Assembly: GCA_023251595.1 (NCBI GenBank)
Contig: JAHEYM010000021.1
Location: 1-18,310, forward strand
Origin: Bacteroidota bacterium
Lineage (GTDB): Bacteria; Bacteroidota; Bacteroidia; AKYH767-A; JABDAW01
Reading direction: 5' to 3'
DNA: 18,310 nt
Under the pieces are notes generated by a model that saw only the letters and a list, made by a program, of their open reading frames with translations, was not told the DNA's origin and made no database searches. Below are positions 1 through 7,370 of this stretch, piece by piece. Both the position numbers and the translations under genes were made by a program. The stretch's first letter is position 1. Each line of letters opens with the position of its first letter.

Positions 1-272
1 GCTATTGAAATTAGTGTGTCATCCAGCTTAGCCGACTCCTGATAATTATTGTTCAATAACTCGGCACGGGATAATTTATTCAATACGTCCAAATAAAGCG
101 AATCATCTACACCCGTTTTTTCATTCGCCGAAATCCAATGACGGTATAATTCGCCTGCTTTTCTGTAATGCGAACTATCGAATTGCTGCTTTGCCACCGA
201 CAATAGATCGGTCTGTGCATTTACCGAAATGCAAAGAATAATGAATAAAAAAGTTCTGAAGATAAGCCTCAA
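1..272 (-). CDS. Exported hypothetical protein, 5' part only (runs off the left edge)
   Basis: A minus-strand reading frame stays open from about 272 to the window edge; its 3' end lies outside. From a TTG start at 272-270 it reads MRLIFRTFLFIILCISVNA followed by QTD, a typical Sec signal peptide (basic start, hydrophobic core, small-residue cleavage site before Gln, common in Bacteroidota). The visible mature part (about 70 residues) is hydrophilic and looks helical, with Tyr/Leu/Ala spacing like TPR-type proteins, but no repeat can be proved. No ATG is available in frame upstream, so TTG is the best start. The start abuts a decamer-phased repeat at 271-300, so the upstream DNA may have been replaced. 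Function unknown; an exported or periplasmic location is inferred from the signal peptide. Confidence 0.6.
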   Translation of the reverse strand, partial: MRLIFRTFLFIILCISVNAQTDLLSVAKQQFDSSHYRKAGELYRHWISANEKTGVDDSLYLDVLNKLSRAELLNNNYQESAKLDDTLISI

Positions 273-300
273 TTCGAAATAGTTCGTGTCAATTCGTGAA
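271..300. repeat. Decamer-phased AATTCGTG repeat
   Basis: Three consecutive 10-base units (AATTCGAAAT, AGTTCGTGTC, AATTCGTGAA) sit directly at the start of the partial gene. A related phased stretch occurs at 3484-3512 beside another inverted repeat. No function is known to me. Confidence 0.5.
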
Positions 301-387
301 ATTTCCCGACTCATCGGGACAAGCTGTGTCTGATTTTTGGCGCAATATACGAAATTTCGGAATTTTGGTTTTTTACCACTTAGACCA

Positions 388-460
388 AAAGCGCAGAGTT
401 CTGAATATTCACAATTTTCTTGGCGTACTCTGCGATACCTTTGCGTTCTTTGCGTTGAGA
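388..460. repeat. Imperfect inverted repeat, CGCAGAGT family
   Basis: Arm CGCAGAGT at 392-399 is complementary to ACTCTGCG at 427-434, followed by CTTTGCG-type units up to 459. It belongs to the same family as the elements near 3417, 5702 and 15502. The surrounding gap (273-549) holds no convincing gene; the open frame across it on the plus strand runs through the repeat and lacks family features. Confidence 0.6.
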
Positions 461-549
461 TTTTTATTTCGGATGAAATTAGCCCGCAACTTTAAAAAAG
501 TGACAAGCTTTGAGAACTGAATTAGCTATTTCTATAACAATGTCATCAT

Positions 550-888
550 TTAAAGAATAAAAGTTAAGAATGGCAAAAACAATATCAACAATAAGACAAC
601 AAGTTGAATTGCAAATAATTTATTTGAAACATTTGTTGTCTTCCGTGATAAAAAAATATTTAATAAAAATGATCCCAATGTGAGAACTAAGTACAGTGTT
701 GAACCGAGAAATCTAGATTGATGAGTCCTAATTTTTTCATCTTGTGCACTTTTAGATATGATCTGTGTATCAAAGGAATCTCGAAAGTCATAGGACATTT
801 TAAATGCTATTACTGCCAGAAACAGAATTAATCCGGAAATAATGGTAGAAATAATATAATAATTTTGATATTCTTTTCTCACTACCAT
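550..888 (-). CDS. Small three-helix membrane protein, candidate immunity protein
   Basis: This protein of about 112 residues has three strongly hydrophobic segments: one near the N-terminus (YYIISTIISGLILFLAVIAF), one in the middle (STLYLVLTLGSFLLNIFL) and one at the C-terminus (LFAIQLVVLLLILFLPFL). They are separated by a charged loop of about 30 residues. No family is recognised. I chose the ATG at 888; a TTG at 894 would add two residues. Either start overlaps the stop of the 634-residue gene upstream (stop at 882-884), so the two are translationally coupled. A small inner-membrane protein overlapping the 3' end of a large Pro-linker protein is the usual arrangement for a toxin and its immunity protein; that role is inferred from context only. 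Confidence 0.75.
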   Translation of the reverse strand: MVVRKEYQNYYIISTIISGLILFLAVIAFKMSYDFRDSFDTQIISKSAQDEKIRTHQSRFLGSTLYLVLTLGSFLLNIFLSRKTTNVSNKLFAIQLVVLLLILFLPFLTFIL

Positions 889-2786
889 CCCCAATTATCG
901 GACAATGCTTTTATAAATGCTTTTAATACAAAAGATCCACATTTGACATTCAAAAGCGGGTCATCATAGAATTTTCTATAAGAGGCTGCAATAAACTGGT
1001 ACATAGTAATATTGGAATTTTGCGCGATCAATAATAAAGTTGCATCCGTTATTTCATGTTGATATTTTCGCACAAACGCTGCTTCATTTTGAAAACCATT
1101 TGGGGTTAAATCACCTAAACCTATTGCTTGTGCAAAATATTGCATTCTGTGAGCCTTTACATGAGTGTTGTTTTCCTGCAGATAGTAATCGCGGAGAATT
1201 TCTGATACTTTCTTACCATATGACATGTTTTGAACTGCCAAATAGGCTCCCAAAACGATCCCATCAATATCGCCTAACAAATCCGATGCAGGGGCATTTT
1301 TTCCGATTGCTTTTTTCCAAATTGAGTCAATATCCTGATCAGAGACTTTTGGAATGAAATTGGCATCCCCATATATGTCTTCGCGAACATGATATATAAC
1401 ACTTGCCAAATCTCCTAACCAAGTTGCAGCGTCAAAACTTCGAGAAATTTTTATCCAAAATGCTAAATATGGTCTGTTGATGCTACCCTGGTGATTAAAG
1501 GCATCTAACCCAACAAATACGTGAGCAATATCAATTTTCGCGCTATCTAATTCTTTAACAATTCTATTACTATTTAATTTCGTTTTGTCTGTCACTGACA
1601 ATCTACAGTTATTATTTTCCTGATCTGTATCAGGTATTAACATTGTATTGAATGATGATGAATTATAAAATGCCTTTCTGAACTGAGTAATCATGAACTT
1701 TGTGTTTCTTTGTTCCTGCTCAGTATAGTTATGTTCTAAAAGTTCAATAATTGAGATAAAATTTTGAATATCAGTGGTCGTTTCTGACTCGCTGTTCGTG
1801 TCGATTAATTGAATGGAAATTTGAGGGAACAAATTCAAAATTATTGGAAGCGCAGTAGATTCCCTCGATAGACTATAATTCAATAACGCCTTCATCGAAT
1901 CCATTTCCGCTTGCCCGATATTCTTCGATAGAATTCCCTTACTAGCAAACAGGGCGGGTGCTTTCCATGTTCTATTGTTTTTTAATATATTGTATAAACT
2001 CGATAATCCATAAGTGAGAGCAGGAGCCGCTTTATCTACCGCTTTTATTGTCGAGTTCTTTTTTACAGGCACCAATTTTCCATGCCAGGGTAACGGTACT
2101 TTTTCCCAACCTTGTTCAGGTATAGATGTAGGCGTATTGTCGGGTAGAGATTGTTCGTCATCACCAATGGTATCGAAATTTCCGGGGAGAGAATCTGAAA
2201 TTTCGCGATGAATTCTTGGAACTATTCGAGTTGGTATATCCTCGGGTGCAACGTAGGTATCACTTCCCCACGATGGATGCAAGTCATGATGCGGAGGAGG
2301 AGTATTATCGGGTGTTGAATTATCCTGATATGTGAAACTTATTGCATCATGCAAATTGGCTGGTGGTGCATTGTCGGGAGGTGGTGGAGGCGCAGGGGGT
2401 GGAGGAGGTACACTGTTATCCGTTCCTTGTGTTTCCTGAGATGGAGCATTTTCGTTTCCTCCACTTAATGCAGCATCAAAATAATCATTAACAGGCACTG
2501 TAACGGGTCCGTAGGGCTGTGAACCATCATAAACAAGACCACCAAGATTATATCCTGTTTTATCTGAATCGGGTCCGGTCGGATAAGTACCTAATCCTTC
2601 CAACACGCTCGGAACAGCTCCACCCGAATCTCCGGTTGGTAAAACATCACCCGAATCTGTTGCAGGAATTACAGGAGCGAAAAATCCGTTGGTATCAGAT
2701 TCATCCGTCTGAGATGGGCTTGCCCAGGTGTCATACGATTGACTACCGGGTCCCCATTGATCGCCTTCATCACCGCCGTCTGCCAT
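882..2786 (-). CDS. Large Pro-rich linker protein with unrecognised C-terminal domain, candidate effector
   Basis: This 634-residue protein has no signal peptide and no membrane segment. Residues 1-240 are low-complexity and acidic (Gly/Asp/Ser/Pro), with a polyproline stretch at about 127-141 and recurring P-D-N-T/A-P motifs (about 137, 159, 215). Residues 240-634 look folded. Conspicuous acidic/His blocks there are IDIAHVFVGLDAF (418-430), TWLGDLASV (455-463) and DLLGDIDG (502-509), which could form an active site, but I cannot assign a family. The ATG at 2786 lies one base after the stop of the 87-residue gene and the 3' end overlaps the membrane gene, so the three are co-transcribed. A TACCTTTG motif at 2801-2794, with TTG 21 bases upstream, could be a weak internal promoter, though it also encodes the end of the previous protein. 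An effector role is inferred. Confidence 0.85.
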   Translation of the reverse strand: MADGGDEGDQWGPGSQSYDTWASPSQTDESDTNGFFAPVIPATDSGDVLPTGDSGGAVPSVLEGLGTYPTGPDSDKTGYNLGGLVYDGSQPYGPVTVPVNDYFDAALSGGNENAPSQETQGTDNSVPPPPPAPPPPPDNAPPANLHDAISFTYQDNSTPDNTPPPHHDLHPSWGSDTYVAPEDIPTRIVPRIHREISDSLPGNFDTIGDDEQSLPDNTPTSIPEQGWEKVPLPWHGKLVPVKKNSTIKAVDKAAPALTYGLSSLYNILKNNRTWKAPALFASKGILSKNIGQAEMDSMKALLNYSLSRESTALPIILNLFPQISIQLIDTNSESETTTDIQNFISIIELLEHNYTEQEQRNTKFMITQFRKAFYNSSSFNTMLIPDTDQENNNCRLSVTDKTKLNSNRIVKELDSAKIDIAHVFVGLDAFNHQGSINRPYLAFWIKISRSFDAATWLGDLASVIYHVREDIYGDANFIPKVSDQDIDSIWKKAIGKNAPASDLLGDIDGIVLGAYLAVQNMSYGKKVSEILRDYYLQENNTHVKAHRMQYFAQAIGLGDLTPNGFQNEAAFVRKYQHEITDATLLLIAQNSNITMYQFIAASYRKFYDDPLLNVKCGSFVLKAFIKALSDNWGW

Positions 2787-2787
2787 C

Positions 2788-3051
2788 TTATAGCAAAGGT
2801 AAAATTTTCATAACGGTGTCTGCAATCTGAGCTACAGCTTGTACATCCTGAAGAATCTCATTCGTTTTGCCACCGCCTTTATTCGTTTGACCCGAATTAC
2901 CTACATTTCGCAATGGTGCTCCGGCAATTCTCCAATTCGAAGTAATTAATTGCCATTTCATCGGACCGGAATTAAGATAATTAACAGGGTTACCATTATC
3001 TCTGCGGGTGTCGCCGGTGAGAGATGCCCACGGGTTGCTGAAAGTTGACAT
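2788..3051 (-). CDS. Small protein with N-terminal FSNPW motif
   Basis: This protein of 87 residues begins MSTFSNPWASLTGD. Its first eight residues match the pattern M-[ST]-x-F-x-N-P-W seen at the start of the GH25 muramidase of the neighbouring module. The middle is Asn/Gly-rich and the C-terminal 25 residues (NEILQDVQAVAQIADTVMKI and on) look like an amphipathic helix. There is no signal peptide or membrane segment. It lies 22 bases after the Cys-rich protein gene and one base before the 634-residue gene. It could be a carrier or adaptor that supplies in trans the N-terminal tag that the muramidase carries in cis, or simply a short cargo protein. No family recognised. Confidence 0.75.
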   Translation of the reverse strand: MSTFSNPWASLTGDTRRDNGNPVNYLNSGPMKWQLITSNWRIAGAPLRNVGNSGQTNKGGGKTNEILQDVQAVAQIADTVMKILPLL

Positions 3052-3073
3052 ATATTATAATATATTTATATTA

Positions 3074-3271
3074 TTACGGAGCAGGAGGTGGAACCGGTTC
3101 ATCACAGCAACCACAACCCGATTGTGGTACATCGCAACAGGGACCAAAGATTTTCTTATACATTTTGGCTTTGTCTAACGGATCAACAATAGTATCTATT
3201 ATTGCCATCGCTTGTTCTATTCTGCTATTTTCATTATTAGCACCGATAACTGCTGCATTTTGCAATTGCAT
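3074..3271 (-). CDS. Small Cys-rich protein, module copy B
   Basis: This 65-residue protein has a helical first half (NSRIEQAMAIIDTIVDPLDK, then AKMYKKIFG), a cysteine cluster (CCDVPQSGCGCC) and a Pro-rich tail (EPVPPPAP). About four fifths of its residues match the copy at 5356-5610. The DNA homology continues upstream past this ATG: the paralogue's ATG is ACG here (3325-3323), right after an in-frame TGA. The 18 intervening codons still encode nearly the same peptide, ending GQGEALDCYN. I list the first in-frame ATG; translation may instead begin at ACG or at an ATT codon (fourth codon from ACG) upstream. The cysteines could bind a metal. Function unknown; it opens a possible four-gene operon. 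Confidence 0.7.
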   Translation of the reverse strand: MQLQNAAVIGANNENSRIEQAMAIIDTIVDPLDKAKMYKKIFGPCCDVPQSGCGCCDEPVPPPAP

Positions 3272-3326
3272 ATTGTAACAATCTAATGCTTCGCCCTGAC
3301 CAAGTAATGACTCAATATTTCGCGTT

Positions 3327-3334
3327 CAAAGATA
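3327..3334 (-). promoter_or_regulatory. -7 element TATCTTTG upstream of module B
   Basis: On the minus strand this reads TATCTTTG, matching the Bacteroidota -7 consensus TAnnTTTG. It is conserved in module A although the upstream -33-like TTTG has become TTCG here. It lies only two bases before the ACG that replaces the paralogue's start, so a transcript starting from it would begin inside or just after that codon. Confidence 0.45.
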
Positions 3335-3416
3335 CCGATTTCCTTCATTCCGAACTAAAATTAAGTTCGTGGTTATACAAGAATCTTTTTTAAGCGCAAA
3401 GGGCGCCAAGTAAAAT

Positions 3417-3467
3417 CGCAAAGGACGCTATGTTCTGAGTATTGACGGATTTTCCGGCGTCTTTGCG
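3417..3467. repeat. Imperfect inverted repeat, CGCAAAGGACGC family
   Basis: CGCAAAGGACGC at 3417-3428 pairs imperfectly with GCGTCTTTGCG at 3457-3467. A further GCGCAAAGGGCGCC lies at 3394-3407. The left arm and its flank are shared with the element near 5702, as part of the module duplication. The 3326-3709 gap otherwise holds the decamer-like AATTCGTG repeat at 3484-3512 and AT-rich DNA; I see no gene in it. Confidence 0.6.
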
Positions 3468-3709
3468 GATTAGTGGCATAAAAAATTCGTGATAATTAGT
3501 GCAATTCGTATCTAATTTTTATGTGGCATTGATTAACGATGGTATTATGAGGTTGTAAATGGCTTATAACTCCTGAACGTGAAAAATCTTTTTGCGGCTT
3601 TTGGTTTCGCGGGAGAAATTATTCTTTGGAAATTCTATAGATATATTATTTTATCCGAATAATTTCAGTATTATTTGATTTCAATAACAGTTCCGAAAAT
3701 AAAACATAA

Positions 3710-4540
3710 TTAACGATCTGGGTTATCAATTGATATTATTAGCTCGCCTTTATTTCCGAATGAATAATCAATGATTCCATTTAGACTTAATCTGACGATA
3801 GACAAATATATCTTTCCTGGGTCAAAGGCTCTTGACTTTTTGACAATTATAATCCGATCATTTTCGATAAATAAAGATTGAATTACATCTTCAGTATGAG
3901 CTAAATCGATAATCGTTTTTCCTTTAATTCCAAATGTTGAATCTGTCTTGCCATTTTCGAAATACCGCGTGACAACTACCTTATGCTCACCTAAAAATGT
4001 TTGTCCTGCAGCGATGATTTTTCCATCTTTTTCAACACATAGAAAATCGGCGAAGTCGGTCTCAGAATATTTGTCGATAACTCCGCCACTTGCAAATGTT
4101 GTGTCTAAAAACCCCTCTGCACTAATACGAATAAGCGCAGAATATTTCTGCATCATCCCTTGAGATGAAGCAGCTGATATCAATAGTTTGTCATCCGGTT
4201 GAAGAATAGCGATATTTTTTTCAAGTTTGACGAACCTTCGACCTTCATCGGATTTGTAAATACATTTTCCATTTACACCAAATGGTTTGAATAGTTCACC
4301 ATTAGGCGAATAACAAGAAATAATAATATGACATAACCCATCATTTTCACAAGAACTTCCTGCGATTATTATATTATGATCTGATCGAACACCCGTAAAA
4401 AACACCACAGAATATGTTGAATCGCTCCACAATATTATATTTTTGCATATTATTAAATCATTCAAGTTGTTTGTTAACCCAAAAGCTCCAGAGCACCAAA
4501 AGATTGAACAGAAGGCAATTATAGAATTAATTTTATTCAC
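3710..4540 (-). CDS. Exported delta-60-repeat protein, candidate immunity partner of the GH25 muramidase
   Basis: This protein of 276 residues starts with a probable signal peptide (MNKINSIIAFCSIFWCSGAFG). The rest carries delta-60-type beta-propeller repeats spaced about 55-60 residues apart. The clear ones are EGFLDTTFASGGV (142-154), NGKTDSTFGIKGK (196-208) and NGIIDYSFGNKGE (254-266); a degenerate one, NGELFKPFGVNGK, is near 80-92. Four blades are few for a closed propeller, so the protein may be shortened; no T9SS tail is present. The start is GTG at 4540, nine bases after the muramidase stop, so the two are co-transcribed. An exported protein directly behind a peptidoglycan hydrolase that lacks a signal peptide is consistent with periplasmic immunity. 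That role is inferred; delta-60 proteins are otherwise mostly surface proteins of unknown function. Confidence 0.75.
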   Translation of the reverse strand: MNKINSIIAFCSIFWCSGAFGLTNNLNDLIICKNIILWSDSTYSVVFFTGVRSDHNIIIAGSSCENDGLCHIIISCYSPNGELFKPFGVNGKCIYKSDEGRRFVKLEKNIAILQPDDKLLISAASSQGMMQKYSALIRISAEGFLDTTFASGGVIDKYSETDFADFLCVEKDGKIIAAGQTFLGEHKVVVTRYFENGKTDSTFGIKGKTIIDLAHTEDVIQSLFIENDRIIIVKKSRAFDPGKIYLSIVRLSLNGIIDYSFGNKGELIISIDNPDR

Positions 4541-4549
4541 AATTTAATC

Positions 4550-5320
4550 TTAATAGTAAAATGGAATTTTTTTAGCCAAATCCATGTCTACAGGTCCATT
4601 AAATGCTGGGTGTCTGCCTTCTTCTCCAGCAAATTGCCATATAGACCAGTCAGACCACCCACTCGGAATAATTACTTGAGATTCTGGATTATAATTAGAA
4701 AGCCATAATGTTAACCTACCCAAATCATGATTTTCAGGAAGATGTTCATTTAAATAAGGTTGCCCTGAATAAAGAAGTACGCTATCAACATTCTGAAAAA
4801 ACTCATTAATCCAGTCATATGCCTCTTGTTTCGTTAATGCCATTTTATCCCACTCAAAATCGAGCATTGGAAATAGACTTGCGTTTGGAAGATCCGATGT
4901 TGCGTCGTTAAAGTATTTAGCTTCTTTAATTGCACTCCCAACAACCGGCTCCGCAAAATGGTAATATCCTATTGGAATATTGTTTTTAACAGCATTTTGA
5001 GCCTGATTTAGGGCTAAAGAATTTTGGTAAACTAAACCCTGAGTAACCTTTATATAAATGAATGATACTTTTCCTAAAGCATGTCCTTTCCAAATGACTT
5101 CATCATTAATTTTATCCCAATCAATTCCTTGCTGGTACCAGGATATATCTAGACCAAGTGAATAATTTCCAGATATTCCCGAGAGATCGTTCTGCTGATC
5201 TTGTTGCTGTGGAGTTACAGGTTCAAGTGCAGGCGCTGGTACAGAAGTAGCATTATCCGTTTCCCAAGCTAATGGTCTATACTGTCCGCCCTCACCCCAG
5301 GGATTACCAAATTCTGTCAT
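4550..5320 (-). CDS. GH25-family muramidase without signal peptide, candidate antibacterial effector
   Basis: This protein of 256 residues has an N-terminal motif MTEFGNPWGEGG, a Pro/Gln-rich linker (about 27-45) and a GH25 lysozyme domain (about 53-254). Family hallmarks visible are GLDISWYQQGIDWDKI (56-71), FIYIKVTQG (87-95), GYYHFAEP (118-125), the acidic pair D154-x-E156 in MLDFEWDKM, and SDWSIWQFAG followed by VDMDLA (223-249). GH25 enzymes cleave the MurNAc-GlcNAc bond of peptidoglycan, so the substrate lies outside the cytoplasm, yet there is no Sec signal; release must be by lysis or a dedicated secretion or injection device. It follows the Cys-rich gene by 35 bases and precedes the exported delta-60 protein by nine. 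A phage endolysin is an alternative, but no phage genes surround it. Confidence 0.9.
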   Translation of the reverse strand: MTEFGNPWGEGGQYRPLAWETDNATSVPAPALEPVTPQQQDQQNDLSGISGNYSLGLDISWYQQGIDWDKINDEVIWKGHALGKVSFIYIKVTQGLVYQNSLALNQAQNAVKNNIPIGYYHFAEPVVGSAIKEAKYFNDATSDLPNASLFPMLDFEWDKMALTKQEAYDWINEFFQNVDSVLLYSGQPYLNEHLPENHDLGRLTLWLSNYNPESQVIIPSGWSDWSIWQFAGEEGRHPAFNGPVDMDLAKKIPFYY

Positions 5321-5355
5321 TTAGTGTTTTTAAAATTCAAGGTTATCAAATGGAA

Positions 5356-5610
5356 TTATACTACCGGAGGAGGTGTTGGTTCAGGACAACCACATCCACC
5401 ACATGATTGGGGAACATCGCAACAGTCTCCAAATATTTTCTTGTACATTTTGGCTTTGTCTAATGGATCGGTGATAGAATCTATTATTGCCATGGCTTGT
5501 TCAATTCTGGCATTTTCATTTTTAGCAGCAATAACCGATGCATCCTGCAATTGCATGTTGTAACAATCTAACGCCTCGCCTTGACCGAGTATTGTAGCAA
5601 TATTTCGCAT
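5356..5610 (-). CDS. Small Cys-rich protein, module copy A
   Basis: This 84-residue protein begins MRNIATILGQGEALDCYN and continues with a helical stretch (NARIEQAMAIIDSITDPLDK, AKMYKKIFG), a cysteine cluster (CCDVPQSCGGCGC) and a Pro-rich tail (EPTPPPVV). It is a close paralogue of the protein at 3074-3271 and opens the module A operon (this gene, GH25 muramidase, delta-60 protein). No signal peptide or membrane segment. The ATG at 5610 comes directly after an in-frame TGA and two bases after a TATCTTTG motif. If that motif is the real -7 element, the transcript would start past this ATG and the conserved internal ATG at 5556 would be the start. Function unknown; adaptor, chaperone or metal-binding roles are all possible. 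Confidence 0.75.
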   Translation of the reverse strand: MRNIATILGQGEALDCYNMQLQDASVIAAKNENARIEQAMAIIDSITDPLDKAKMYKKIFGDCCDVPQSCGGCGCPEPTPPPVV

Positions 5611-5611
5611 T

Positions 5612-5639
5612 CAAAGATACCGATTTTCTTCATTTCAAA
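5612..5639 (-). promoter_or_regulatory. Candidate promoter of module A
   Basis: On the minus strand TTTG (5639-5636), a 16-base spacer and TATCTTTG (5619-5612) resemble the Bacteroidota promoter TTTG-N19-TAnnTTTG, with a shorter spacer than usual. The -7 part is conserved in module B. Confidence 0.45.
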
Positions 5640-5701
5640 CTAAAATTAAGTTGCTGGCTATAGAATAATCGTTTTTCAGCACAAAGGACGCCAAGTCAAA
5701 T

Positions 5702-5752
5702 CGCAAAGGACGCAAAGTTCCGAATACACACGGCTTTCTTTGCGTCTTCGCG
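5702..5752. repeat. Imperfect inverted repeat, CGCAAAGGACGC family
   Basis: CGCAAAGGACGCAAAG (5702-5717) is complementary with few mismatches to CTTTGCGTCTTCGCG (5738-5752). It sits between the RCC1 gene and module A and could also act as a transcript end for the RCC1 gene, though no T-run follows. Confidence 0.6.
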
Positions 5753-5810
5753 GCTTTGCGGGAGAATTTATTTTTTTCGGAAAATGTTCTCGAAATTTCA
5801 CATCAATTAT

Positions 5811-7172
5811 TTAGTTAATAATTAATTTTTGCGTAGTGATTTTATTTTCAAATATCATGCGAATCATATAAATTCCGATAGCTCGATCAGACAAATCAAC
5901 TTTTGATAATTTAGAAATTAATTTTTGTGAATAAATACTTTGTCCGAGAATATTATATATATTTATTGAACAGGGACCTTCACAATAAAAGATTCCTTTT
6001 GTCGGGTTAGGGTAGATGTTAAACGATGTGGTCGAATCCACATTTTCCGGGGTTAACGCTCTGCATGTGTTCATACGTTCCGGTGTGTATCTTCGGTAGT
6101 TTGTACCTTCTCCTAATTGACCATGGTTATTATCACCACATGCCCAGACTGTCCCATCGTTTTTGAGGAAAAGAGAATGCGCCTGACCACCATTAACTTC
6201 AACAATTCCAGAAAGAGTCGGCACTTGAGAAGGAATTTGAAAGGAAACCCCAAAAACTGTTATTCCTAATTGACCATAGTTATTATCACCACAAGCCCAT
6301 ACCGTCCCATCATTTCTCAGGAAAAGTGAGTGATTATTTCCTGCATCAATCGACGTAATCCCCGAAGGGGCGTCAACATGTGACGGAAAGTATTTGTTGG
6401 ATACTGAACCGTCACCAAGTTGACCATCGAGATTCAATCCACAAGCCCAAGCTGAGCCGTCACTTTTCAAGAATAGCGAGTGACCGAATCCGGCGGATAT
6501 AGCAGTTATATCCAGTAAAGAATTAATCCGAAAAGGCAATCTTTTATTAATGATCGTTCCATCTCCTAATTGACCATAGGCGTTCCGACCGCACGCCCAA
6601 ACCGTACTATCATTTCTTAAAAAGAGGGAGTGCCCATCTCCGGCAGACAGTGCTATTATTCCGGAGATATTATGGACTTGAATCGGGTAGTTTTTTGAAA
6701 GTAACGTACTGTCGCCTAACTGACCATATATATTAAGTCCACAAGCCCATACAGTGCCGTCATTCTTAAGAAATAGAGAGTGGCTCATACCTGCAGATAC
6801 CGCAACAATCCCTGATAAACTTTGAATACGAACCGGAGCAATTCTCGTGAGTACTGAGCTGTCGCCAAGCTGACCAAACGTATTCAGACCGCATGCCCAA
6901 ACTGTACCATCATTTTTCAGGAAAATCGAATGCTCAAACCCAGTTGCAACTTCTATTATCCCAGACAAATTATTCACCTCAACCGGGGTTGTTCTACTTG
7001 TTACTGTGCTATCACCCAATTGTCCATAAATACCGTATCCACAAGAGTGTACGGTTCCGTCTTCACAAATTGCCAGCGAATGAGATCCACCCGCCGATAT
7101 AACTTGGCCCGAAACAATATTCGAAACCAGAAAGAAAAACAAAATCGATAATAATCTGAATTTTCTATCCAT
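5811..7172 (-). CDS. Secreted RCC1-repeat beta-propeller protein with T9SS type A sorting domain
   Basis: This protein of 453 residues has a signal peptide (MDRKFRLLSILFFFLVSNIV, cleavage near SGQ). Seven RCC1-type repeats of about 50 residues follow, each with the core HSLFLKNDGTVWACG...GQLGD. Seven repeats suffice for a complete seven-bladed propeller; the sixth has a longer loop. The C-terminal 70 residues, from FNIYPNPTKGIFY through YNILGQSIYSQ to KITTQKLIIN, form a T9SS type A sorting domain, so the protein should cross the outer membrane and be released or anchored at the surface. RCC1 propellers usually bind other proteins; the ligand here is unknown. It lies alone, with its own promoter candidate upstream. 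Confidence 0.93.
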   Translation of the reverse strand: MDRKFRLLSILFFFLVSNIVSGQVISAGGSHSLAICEDGTVHSCGYGIYGQLGDSTVTSRTTPVEVNNLSGIIEVATGFEHSIFLKNDGTVWACGLNTFGQLGDSSVLTRIAPVRIQSLSGIVAVSAGMSHSLFLKNDGTVWACGLNIYGQLGDSTLLSKNYPIQVHNISGIIALSAGDGHSLFLRNDSTVWACGRNAYGQLGDGTIINKRLPFRINSLLDITAISAGFGHSLFLKSDGSAWACGLNLDGQLGDGSVSNKYFPSHVDAPSGITSIDAGNNHSLFLRNDGTVWACGDNNYGQLGITVFGVSFQIPSQVPTLSGIVEVNGGQAHSLFLKNDGTVWACGDNNHGQLGEGTNYRRYTPERMNTCRALTPENVDSTTSFNIYPNPTKGIFYCEGPCSINIYNILGQSIYSQKLISKLSKVDLSDRAIGIYMIRMIFENKITTQKLIIN

Positions 7173-7298
7173 TTTGCAAAATTTTAAAGACTAATTTCAG
7201 CTTGTCAAAACTTCAGTTCCTTTAATTAAGAGTAGAACGAGGGAGATTGTGTCACAAATAATTCGTCGGGTGAATTTATTGTTTGTCTTCTAATAACA

Positions 7299-7329
7299 CA
7301 AAGGTATGACTTTATTAAAGAATTCGCAA
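7299..7329 (-). promoter_or_regulatory. Candidate promoter of the RCC1 gene
   Basis: The minus strand carries TTG (7329-7327), a 20-base spacer and TACCTTTG (7306-7299), a good Bacteroidota match. It would give a 5' untranslated region of about 120 bases before the ATG at 7172. Confidence 0.5.
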
Positions 7330-7370
7330 TTTAGCCTCCGAATTCAAACAGAGATTCTTTGGAAAGACAA

